Assembly (NCBI GenBank): GCA_003342895.1
Contig: PTFA01000035.1
Span: forward strand, 2,252,837 to 2,316,836
DNA from: Casuarius casuarius
Taxonomy: Eukaryota > Chordata > Aves > Casuariiformes > Casuariidae
Length of the DNA: 64,000 nucleotides
Reading direction: 5' to 3'
Shown here piece by piece: positions 53,923-64,000 of this stretch. The position numbers and the translations under genes are program-made. Each line of letters begins with the position of its first letter. Within the stretch, counting starts at the first letter, position 1. Under the pieces are notes generated by a model that was given only the letters and a program-made list of their open reading frames with translations, was not told the DNA's origin and did no database searches.

Positions 53923-56900
53923 TTTTATTTCTCCTTGTTTTTGTCTTTTTTTGGTATGATCCCAGCACACCTGTTGCAGCTGTTAACTGTTTTGCTTTTT
54001 AGAGCATGTATAGTTCATGAAAAGGATAGGTGGTTACTTGATTGTATGTGCAGATGGTTACTTGATTTTATATATACACTGAGTGTAAGTCTAAAAATAT
54101 TACGTTGAGCCAGGTTTTGTGGAAGACCCTTACCTGACTGCAAAAGTTAATTGCAAATTCATGCATAGAGACCATCTACTGGCAATTTTTTGAGTACCAT
54201 TTTTAAATTGTAGGCCACTATTCTTTATGGTATATATGCTAAGTATCTACTGTAATGGAACAGTATATATACTAAATTACGGACTAATAGAGTAATCAAG
54301 GAAGAGGCAGAACTATATAATAATAGTAATAATGTAGTTTGCTTAGTAAAGGTACTCACTGAGCATTGGCAGAGTTCTGTTATTGAATGAAACTGACTTT
54401 CAAAGTGCTTCTCTCCCTGGAAAAGTTTTCCTATGCAATTGCTCATCTTTGCCGATTTCATTTCGGAGTGGACCTTCTATAGCAAGGGCCGCTGTCAAAT
54501 CATATGGCTTACAATAAGCACCAGTTTAGGACCAGTTGACTTACCTTTTTAAATCAGCTGTCTTTTACTTTTTCCAATTATCTAAAGTATGTGTGGTGTT
54601 AGATTATAGGAAGCTTCTGAAACTGCTCTAAAAGGAAAAGCTCTAAAGTCATTCCAGTCTTAATTGTATTTGCAGCTGCCTCCCCACTACCTTATTAAGG
54701 ATTTAAAAAATATTATTGAAAGATGATTAATACTCCTGGAGGGGCAAAACTTTCATTCTGTTTGCAAAACAGTCATATATTGGGCAATAAACACGTAAGC
54801 CTCCTTGCTACAGCATATCTGTGATGTTAATGCTGTGCTGAAGCACTTTCTGCTGGGCAGAGGGAAAGCAGGAGTCATTCAGCCATTCAGTTGTTGGCAA
54901 CTTTGCTAACATTGCTGATAGCTGCAGCACCGAGTTTCATGTTGGGTAAACACAAAATTGTTTTGTGGCCACTGGACTGATGCTAACCATTTCTACTTCT
55001 TGCCAGTCTGACATCTCTTTTCAAATCTGTGAATTATATTAGAGAAATCACATAGTTTGCTGCAACTGCCTCAGATGCTTGCAGTGTAGCTTACCAAAAG
55101 CTAGTAAAACTAAGTGTTGTTCATAATATAAGGTTATTTGTCTTACTAATTTTTTTATGATGCACAAGAATACTCATGTATACATCCTTTAAATACTGTA
55201 CTTATAATTTAAATGTTTGACAGTATCTTTTTAAAACAGTTCATGATGCATAAATAACTGAATTTTGGTTGACAGCTATTGTCTAAAACATCTTCACAAA
55301 ATAGTCAGATTTACGCACATTGAGTTGTTTATTGCCGTTCTTCAGCATACATTGTTTTGCCTTTCAGGTTACTGTATTTCAGAACAAAATAGCCAAGAAA
55401 ATGGGACTGGTGATGTTTTTACAATTTTGAAAAATACAGAGGCCAAAAAAAACCTTGAAAATATGGATTGAAAAGAAACATTCACTTTAAAGGGGTACTT
55501 TCAACTATAATAATTTAAGTTTACTTTAAAAAATCCCCTAGATGTTTTCAACGGTTTTTTTCTCTTGATATTTAGAAGTGTTGTTGCGGCAGGGAGGAGA
55601 AGGTAGTCTATAGTGACATGCGTGCATTCCCCTTTAACCTGCTTCTGTGTATCTACCTTGCCTGCAGTCCTTACTCTTAGTGCCATCTTGGAGTATGGAG
55701 AAAAGTGTGCAGGTTGTGTTGGATTAAATCCCTCTTATTTGGTTGATATGCTAAATTTTTTAGATCTTTATTACAGCTGTTTGCCATTTGAACTAATGTA
55801 ATGGGGAAAAGTGCAGGTTGTAGCCTGTGCATTTTATTTTTACACTTTTATTCCGGCTGCTAGTGCTTCATTTCAGAAATCTGCAAAATGCCAAATAGTT
55901 CACGGAATTTTGTGGCTCACTGAAATCCTCTACAGGAAACCAGAGCGGAGATGAGTAACTTGCTTGATAAAAAGATAAGTGTATTTTTTTGATGTGCTTT
56001 TTTTTTCTTTTTAGCATCTTTATTTCTTTTGATAATTTGGAATCAGGAAAAGGAAATTAGAGGTTTTGGCTCACAATTTGTGCTCACCTCTGTATTGGCG
56101 CCTTCCTTTAAAAATTGCAGTTATTCCACTGTTTATCCCATTGAAGATGATCAGGCAGTCTCTTGCAGAACCTGCATTTCTGCACTGGAGTTCTGCAGAA
56201 ATGTAGTAGCACAGTGGCAGTAGTGTTTTTGGCATTCTTTGCGGTGCTGTGGATACAGATTTGGTTTGTAAATTAAAGGCTGTGTCACTGTTGTTTGGGA
56301 TTATATTTTTTGGCTTTGCAATACGCTGTCCCAGTTTTAAGTTTTATTGTATTCTTTAACATTTGATTTGCATGTTCATTTTCTTCCCAGTGGTTTTTTT
56401 CTTTCACTTGACAGTTTTAGGAATGTGAATATCATTACATGTACTTCTGTATAATAATTATTTATGACACATCAAGATTAACATATTTGTTTAAGTGCTT
56501 CTCTAGTGCAAAGTAAGTCTAGGCAATGAGTTGTGTTAGACATATCTGATCCCTATAGATGTATAGTGAGATTAGACTTGTCCATTTAAGTCATAAGATG
56601 AAGCAGAACAGGAGGATCTGGTCCACTGTTTATGTTTTCCATGCTTCTGGAAAGTGTCATGCTGCTGTGTCAATTACAGTAGTCTTGAATTGGAATCTAA
56701 TCTCAGAACATAATTATTGTCATTTATTTAATAAAATTTGATGTTACCTCCTGTATATGATCAAATCATACTCATTTCTACTGCAAAGCTTAAGTTTTGT
56801 TTTATACTGTACATAACTGCAGAGAAAAAGAAAAATGTTTTTTGATTGTAACATACTTCCAAAATGTGTAACTGGTGAAAGCGATAAATTTTAAGATCAC

Positions 56901-57103
56901 TCTTTGCTGTATAAAAGAGCATCTAATGTAAGCTACGCAGCTAGAATGCTGTCATTTGCTGGCAGCTTCAGTTGTGCAGAATAGTATGTATCTGGCATAT
57001 TGAAGGCTTACAGAAACGAATCTTTAATAGCCAAGTCTCTTTTTGGTCCTGTTAGATAAGAGTTAGTGCTATGCCTGATTTAAGCAACAGCAATTTAGCC
57101 CTC

Positions 57104-57109
57104 AATAAA
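57104..57109 (+). promoter_or_regulatory. PLRG1: Candidate distal poly(A) signal of PLRG1
   Basis: AATAAA followed after about 25-50 nt by T-rich and TGTGGGTTTTG sequence, a strong-looking site 3.3 kb past the stop. Other AATAAA copies occur at about 54785 and 56730. Confidence 0.4.
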
Positions 57110-57130
57110 ACCTGAAATACAATGTGATTT

Positions 57131-60100
57131 CATGTCATTTTTTTCACTGTGGGTTTTGTAGTAAGAAGAATACTAAATGTGTATTGACAGTTAAAGTAAT
57201 TTAGGATTAAAAATGGCTTCTTCCCATAATATAGTAAATCAGCTGTAATCGAGAGAGAAAGAACCGATTCCTATTTTATGAAAGGCTTCACATCTCCTTG
57301 AAGTTCAGGGATTAGCAGAACTAATGTAGAATTATTAACGAATTCTGTTATCTGTAATGAGTTTTTAAAAAAATGTTGAAGCTTCTCTGGAGTTAAGAAT
57401 GAGGTCTAGGACATGTTCTGGATGGGAGCTGTGGGGGGGGGGAAGCTTAGAGCGAGAGCATTTTTGATACGTCTTACTGGGAACAAGTTAAAGGTGTATT
57501 TCTGTTCATGGCAGAAACTGAAATTTTGGTCACAGTGGAATCACTGGGAGTTTTGTCATTAATTTTGAATTCACAGTCTCAATCCATGTGGGGCGTAGGT
57601 ATTCACACAAAGTGTATTTTCTGAACCAACAGTTTGGGGACTTTTGTTTTAAATGCAATTTCTAAATCTTTGTTAGTATACCTAAGAAAGTGGTAAGGAT
57701 TTTGGAAATTAATGAATACCAATAAGTCTAATCAGCTGAAAAAAAGTTGACCTGCAGTTTGTTCCATGAAGTTTAACACTAGATTAGCAGGACTTGAAAC
57801 TAGCATAAATATGACTTTTATGGAAAATGTCGCACGACTGCTGTGGAAACATGCAATTAGCTGAATATACAACCACATAGAAGAAGTGTTCTATTGTACA
57901 GATTAATATCTGAAGCAACTGCTACTCTATGGAGATTAGAATAAATATCCGCCTGCTTTTTCTTTTAGAGAAGCAAAAAGTGGAGATGTTCAAAGAACTA
58001 AGTGAGAACATCCTTTTACTTGATAGCCATTTTCATTCAGATAGAATATGCGGTTAGTGAATCACTTCATTCCTTTGAAGCACACAAATTTTCAGCTGAA
58101 ATAAGCTGTAATGCTGCATGAAGAAAGAGAAGTTTTTTGACTCATTTTGATCTGTAGTTCTAAACCTTGACAGGCAGGGTACCGAAGAGCTCACTGGTAG
58201 TGATTTAGATGGAGCTTGTCATTCTGAGAGACTCAGTATAATGCTTCCTCAATGGTAGCAGCTAAAAATCAGTTTTCTGGCTTTTAGATCTTATTGATGC
58301 CTTATGAATTTAGCTCAATGCTTAATAGATCAGAAGTCAGCTGAAAGCTGGGAGAAAAGTTAAAGAGGGAATGGCAAATAAATTGTTGTGTTTGTCTAAA
58401 GATGATCCTTCCAAGAATTTTGATGCATAGAGGGGGATCTGCAGTTCTCATCCCTGTATTCAGCAAGTTTCTGTACGTAAGCTTTGTCTGCAGGGCTATC
58501 AAAACATAATTACCTCTATGAAGACTTTTCCACATGCATTTTTCTTACACTTCCTTTTTTAAAAAAGGAAGCATAAAAGTAAATAAAAATACACTGGTCA
58601 AGGGTCATTCTGTATTTTAACTTCATCAGCTATGTGTCAGAAACTTGAAAGCATAAGCATTCACAAATTAATTTTGATGTTGGAAACTATACAAGACCTT
58701 TTCCAGCAAAATGCAATATATAATATAATCTAACCATAAGAAATTTTCTTTAATAATTGGCATGTGTTGTAGCAATTACTGTAAAGCAGCCCTCAAAGAT
58801 ATTTTTAAAAGGGCAAGAAAAACTCTCTAGACTTTAGATAGGAACTGTGGAGGTTCTACATACAGTCTTGTTTTTTTCAAGATGTATTTTTGAGAAGCCT
58901 TTAAGAATCTTTAAGATTTTGATGTGAAGGATGTGCAGGATCGACCCTTAAGTGTTACTATTATCCCAATACTGTCTGTATTGAAACTATTTAATACCAG
59001 CTTTGTAATGTCTAGTTGTGAATGTTTTATTAAGTGGTATATTAAGTTTCTTTCAGATGCATGTTGTCACCAGGCTTTTATTGTTAACTTTCCTTTAGGG
59101 TTTTCCTTTTTAATGTAATGAACATACATGTCCCAGATGTGTAGCTAAAGCATGGATTAACTGGGGCTATTGCCTGCAAGTCAGACCTCAACAGTTCAAG
59201 TGACAATTCAGCTAATGTTAGGTAAGGAAGACTTAAATCACTGACAAGAAAACAACAGTTGAAGAAATGTAAGTTTTTCAGACTTGGCAACTGTCCTGTG
59301 TTGTGTTCCCCCCCCCCGCCCCCAACAGAAGATTACTTATGCTTATGTTCCAGAAGAGCAGCTAATGTGTTTGTGAAACACTTGTTTCTGCCAACATTTT
59401 GTTGCAACCTCTCTTCATTTTTCAGAAAGTGGAAGATGTGCAAAAGACACCTTACCTGCCTTTTACTATTTCTGCTGCAATAACAACTTGGGGGAGGGGG
59501 GATCTCTTGTGTGCTGCAAGTCTCTCTTTTCCAGCTGATACATTGCTAAGAGGAGGGCTGAGCACTTCAGAGTAAAGAACAGTTAATATGGCATCAGTAT
59601 GAGTTATGAATACCAAGGACTACAGTTAGAGAAGGGAAAGATTTCCTGGGAACCAGATAACTTCTCAGGGAGGTGAAAAGGACAGTAGAAAAACTAAGAT
59701 TAGTGAGATCAGAGATGTAGTCCTCTTTCAAGCATTTCCCTTCAGGTGTCACATCTGCCTGGCAAGCCAGAGGGGAGAGGATATTTCTGGATTAGATGGA
59801 TGCTGCACAGGTACTCATACAGGAATGAAAAAGAAGGGAGTGTTAATGTGGTTATAGTCAATGCTCAAAATGAAAATGTGAACATCCTGATGCAAAACCT
59901 TTTGCCAGCAGCCAATAAATGCATTTCTGAGAAATGCTGGTATTGTGTATATCATGTTCCAGTATGTTCATACTCTGAAGTATAATTCGACATTAGAAAG
60001 CTCTGTTGTACATGAAGAATTGCAAAGCAATGCAAAGTTAGGAGTCTGGAGACATTTGCTGCTACAGTGAGATTTTTACAGAGAAAGCTCCTGTGAGTAT

Positions 60101-63100
60101 AACTCTAAACAAGGCTTAAGAATAAAGCTTGAAGATTGAAGCCAAAGTTTGCATTGTGAATAGCTCAAAAAAGATGAAGTGGGCTAATTTTGTAGTTGAT
60201 TGCATGAAAGGATTACCTTGTAACACTGAGTTTGCTTCTTTCTGACAGGAAAATGGTGGAGTCATTGAATGGCATGAGTTTATAGCTGGGGAGCATAGTG
60301 CTGACAGGACATATTGCTGTTGGGAGACTATTGTGATAAATAAGGGTGTAGCTTTAGCAATCAGAGAAGCCTCTGTGCCACATCCAACAGCTGGATTTTC
60401 TAGGAAAGGACACCAAGGATCTTAATATGACTTAACTATTTCTAAGTAAATCCCCTTGACAAGCAAACTTCCTGCAAATGACAACTAGAGATCTGCTCTC
60501 AATAAAGTAGTAATATAGGGGATGAATAGAAAAATTCCATACAAAAATCTGAGCATGGCTTCAGCTGCCAGACGAGTCAAATTTCATGTCCTGTAAGTAT
60601 ATTAATTCTTTTCTGCTCATTCAATTTCTCTTCTTCCCGTGCAGCACGGTAATGAACATACCTCTTTCAAAGAAAGCTTGGCAATGTAAACCTACCAGAA
60701 TCAATCAATTCTGCTAATGACTTTGTTTTATTTTGGAACTGAAAATCCCAGTGAATGAGTTTTATTATTCCATGTTGCTCTAAATCAGTGTTTAACAGGA
60801 AATTCAAAAGTAATTAGTGAATCAAACTCACCATGATAGCTAAAGGAAATTATTATAGTTAAAAATGTTTGCTGCTAATTAACATAAATACACTACATTT
60901 CACTGTGTTCATCTTTCCAAGTAAATCCTTTTTTCTTTCTTTTTTTTCTTTTAGCTTGTAGGTAAGGCTGTAAATTTCCATTCCTTATGTAAGGAGAAAG
61001 AAAACTGTACTCTAGGTATTCTCCACTCTCTTAGTGTTGTTGGTACATGTGGCTACCAGGTTAATGGCTGGAGAAAAATCGCATCATTGAACAGGACAAT
61101 CATGCTTAAAATGGCAGTGTGCTTCAGAGTTTCACACACGGAAGGAAATGTCCGTGCACTTTCCAGTAACGTAGCCCTATGTTCTATGGCAATGTTTTTC
61201 TTTAAGTAGTGTTCTCTCTCTCAGAGGTTTCCGTTTCCTCTTGGTGTTTTTTTTGTTTTTTTTNTTTTNTTTTGTTTTTTTTTTTTTTAAGGCAACCATA
61301 ACCTTTAATGAGGAAAACATTGTTAAGACATTGGAAGCTATCTCTAGCCTATATCTCCAGCCTGATTAATTATGACCTGGTAATTCCTCTGTTTTCTTCT
61401 TTTCCCCAAAAACTTCTGGACTTCTTTCAGCAGCAGAATCCCCAAGGAACCTGCAAGACACTCAGCTGTTCTGGAGAGCTTAATACTGTACAGGAACAGC
61501 ATACAATATTATGGATTGTTCTTCCAGGTCCCCAAGTGGCTCTGTGCCTCGCTGCATCAACTGTGCGGTGGGAGCGTTTCATGGTAGGAAGTTATTCTTG
61601 GAGAAGGGAAAGGAGTGACTGGCTAAAATCTTTTTTTTCTCTCCTGACATACAATTTGATGTTGACAGATGACTGTTCTCCATCCTTCCCGCTTTATTTT
61701 TCTTGAGTGATCCTTCTCCTGATACAGCACACTGTACAACTGGTAGTTGCTAGCAACGCCCTGCAGTGTTTTTAATAACAAAATCTGACAACAATTTTCA
61801 GCTTCTTAGGAGAATAAAGGCAACTGGTGAAGGTTAAGACTGAATGGGAGAGACCAAGGAAACCCAAAACAAAGTTAAGGAGATAGTCAAGTAAATTGTT
61901 CCCGTGTGCTTTTTCTCTTTAACCTCTTGTTCTCCTCAGCAGTTTATCTGCCTCAGCTTACTCTAGGAAAAGTTGACACTGACGCAGAACAAGTCCTGGT
62001 GCATGCTTTATATTGGTGAAATTGAGCCTAGTAAGAAGTGCTGGAGGAATGCCAAAATCTATCTTCTAGTGGAAGGCTGATGTCCTTGTGACAGAAAAGT
62101 GTCTACTTTGTCTCCAACTGTTTTGTGCAGTACTCCGTCCTATTCTACTTAATTTCTTAAACCCCGTAAGTATTTGCTATGAATAGAGTTGTAAAGTGAT
62201 CCAGTATTGCAGGTAATACAGGTCAGTGGATGGAACTTTTAAATTTGTCATAAAATTGAAGCCTCAAATATTCCAGGATATGTAAGACTTAAAAATAACA
62301 CGGTATCTCTTACCATAAAAAAAATCACAGACAAAAAGCCACCATCAGTAATGATTGCAATTGTATCTCCATCCATGTCTTTATAAAAAAGAGAGCCTGA
62401 AAGCTTTCATTCTGTTCAAAGAGAAAACAGAAGGAATAAGAAAGAAAAATGTCTGCATGCTATTCTGTAAAGGTAGGCCTTGCATTATGTTTATACTGGG
62501 GAAGTCCATTTAAACCAACTATGATGAGAAACATAACTGATATCTGTACAGAGAGGCAAGTCATATCTAAAAAACATAACTAGTGCTGATTATCTGTAGG
62601 AGACACCTTACAAATAACCACCAGCAGCCAACACATTTAAAAATAACACAGCTGTTGTCATTCATACTTCAGGGTAGCATTGTGTTTTCACAAAGTCCTA
62701 GTTTTAAGACGTGTCAGTTCACACATTTTTTAATGTGGTGCACTTCTCTGGTGTAGACAGAGCCTAAGTAATATGTGGTGGAATTTAGAAATGTTCCAGT
62801 ATGGACAATACACTTTTTCCAAGAACAGGAAACCATCTTCTTTCATCTTTTTTTTTTCCATGGTTTTTGTTGAAAGCTTTTCTGCACACTCACATGCAGT
62901 TTATGTGAAGCCACTTCTCTCACAGCAAGACTGCCCCTTCGTCCAATTTTGTCCAAAGCCTGTGTGTCTCTTGTTTCATCATAAACAGATGACAAGAATA
63001 ATTAGTTTCTTCCTATAATGCTCTGCACAGCCCTTCCATGCACCAAAGATCAGTGAGTAGTGTGTATGTGCCAGGAAGGAGGAACTGTGTAACTGTTTTC

Positions 63101-64000
63101 TCTCTTTCTTTTGGTGGTTAGAGGTGAGAGAGGGATCACCCGCTAGAAACGCTGGAGCTGTGTTTCTGGGGACACATTCCCTTCTAAAATTCCTTGTGGG
63201 TTTGTAGAACCAAGAACTTAGCACAAGCAACAAAGTTGCACTTTTTGTCTGAAAGCATTGCAACTATAAAAATGTTTATGATGTGTCATGTACCACAATA
63301 AGCATTGAATGCAGAATTGCATATTCACATGGTTCCTTTCCAAAGAATTTGGTGAGGGATTTTTTGCCTTTGATATGGGACTGGGCATCATCACTCATTC
63401 ACTCCATCAGGTTTCTAAATTTTGTTTGATAAGATCAACTTAGTTCAGAGAAAAGAAACTTTACAGCTGAATATAAGGTGTAGCCAGCTTTGCTCACTGC
63501 CTCTCTACAGTAGTTATTGTCCTTAACAAATGTATAGTGTGAGTGGTGACTACCTGTGGCATCATTCAGGTCTGTTCCTATAGTCTAGTGGCTTGAAAAA
63601 GATATTTCTCACAAACTGCATCATCTCCACTGGCTGCTAGGATAGTTTTGCATCCATACCACTGGTCGAAGATGCTAGTGTTGAAATATTTTTGCTCTTC
63701 AGAGATGCTTTTGCTACATAGGGCCCGGGGGGTTTGACACTTAGCCCTGGGGGCCATACCCTGGTTTAGAGATTCCCTCCCAGGTGCAGCGCTAGGTTGG
63801 GTGGCTCCAAGCAGCTCCATGGGCTGTGAGGAGGGCAGGGCTGCCTGCGTACTGCCCGTCACCTCCCTAGCCTGTGGGCAAGGGGCAGCTCCAGCAGATC
63901 TGTGCCAGGCATGCGAGAGCGGGCTCAGCTGCTTGGGCTGCCCTATCAGCCGCCTTCGGTCTCCTCCGCAAAGTGCTGCTGCTGGGCACTGCGTTAGGCC
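57131..64000. other. Distal flank, no gene recognised
   Basis: AT-rich DNA with a G-run near 57433-57442, a C-run at 59308-59323 and a T-rich tract at 61243-61290. In human the next gene on this side is DCHS2, read in the same direction as PLRG1. No cadherin-like exon was seen, so its 5' end probably lies beyond the window. The last 300 bp is somewhat GC-richer, without a clear promoter. Confidence 0.55.
61243..61290 (+). repeat. T-rich tract with two ambiguous bases
   Basis: Mostly T with G interruptions and N at 61264 and 61269, indicating uncertain base calling through a homopolymer. No function is suggested. Confidence 0.85.

Larger units (their letters stand above)
53791..57130 (+). other. 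PLRG1: PLRG1 3' UTR or downstream flank
   Basis: Non-coding, AT-rich sequence between the PLRG1 stop and the distal poly(A) candidate. It contains several AATAAA signals and many ATTTA-like runs, but no open frame with recognisable protein. It is the best candidate for an extended 3' UTR. Confidence 0.4.

Noticed and set aside
61308..61706. 132-aa plus-strand frame in the right flank
   Set aside because: It begins next to a T-rich tract and has no domain or splice evidence; not a cadherin (DCHS2) exon.
63578..63862. 94-aa minus-strand frame at the right end, considered as a coding exon or repeat
   Set aside because: No similarity recognised to DCHS2 or to CR1; left unannotated.

Overview
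The window is a stretch of nuclear vertebrate DNA, most likely from a bird. It carries the fibrinogen locus: the gamma (FGG), alpha (FGA) and beta (FGB) chain genes, followed by the spliceosome gene PLRG1. The assignment rests on intron-split coding sequence with GT-AG junctions, on protein sequence that reads through cleanly when the exons are joined, and on exon lengths equal or nearly equal to those I recall for the human genes. The bird assignment rests on an avian-style CR1 LINE fragment near 23.56-24.04 kb, low repeat density, short introns, FGB introns 5 and 7 of about 0.5 and 0.9 kb (the sizes of the classic avian phylogenetic markers), and an alpha chain without the mammalian tandem repeats. 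A crocodilian or turtle is not formally excluded. The sequence is a draft: there is a 44-base N gap in PLRG1 intron 7 and two single Ns in a T-rich tract near 61.26 kb.

Layout, left to right. 1-1277: upstream flank and promoter of FGG. 1278-6912 (+): FGG, 10 exons, 434 aa, with an intron-9 read-through (gamma-prime type) ending at 6548. 6.9-13.3 kb: intergenic DNA with no gene seen. 13374-19677 (+): FGA, 6 exons, encoding a 538-aa common alpha form by reading past the exon 5 donor and a 764-aa alpha-E form when exon 6 is joined. 19.8-24.6 kb: the tail-to-tail gap between FGA and FGB, holding the CR1 fragment and a diverged pair of about 88-bp repeats. 24790-32081 (-): FGB, 8 exons, 480 aa. 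32.1-40.1 kb: the divergent FGB/PLRG1 interval, mostly AT-rich and without genes, ending in a CpG island. 40199-53790 (+): PLRG1, 15 exons, 516 aa. 53.8-64.0 kb: probable long PLRG1 3' UTR to about 57.1 kb, then DNA in which I recognise no gene. As I recall the human order (DCHS2-PLRG1-FGB-FGA-FGG-LRAT), the four genes here have the same order and relative orientations.

How the genes work together. FGA, FGB and FGG encode the three chains of the secreted (alpha-beta-gamma)2 hexamer. Thrombin removes fibrinopeptides A and B, exposing the Gly-Pro-Arg knob on alpha (FGA exon 2) and the Gly-His-Arg-Pro knob on beta (FGB exon 2). These fit the holes in the gamma and beta C-terminal domains, and gamma C-terminal Gln and Lys residues are then cross-linked by factor XIIIa. 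The promoters carry liver and acute-phase motifs: HNF1-type sites at FGA and FGB, a C/EBP-like site at FGB, and a palindromic STAT site at FGG. PLRG1 is an unrelated housekeeping gene with a CpG-island, ETS-type promoter.

The most interesting points are: the gamma read-through tail is short and ends in Arg-Gly-Asp-Met instead of the acidic human gamma-prime tail; fibrinopeptide B ends Leu-Gly-Pro-Arg; an isolated CpG-rich patch surrounds FGA exon 2; an unrecognised 88-bp element is duplicated beside the FGB 3' end; and pol III box A/box B-like motifs lie antisense just upstream of PLRG1. I found no new multi-gene system.
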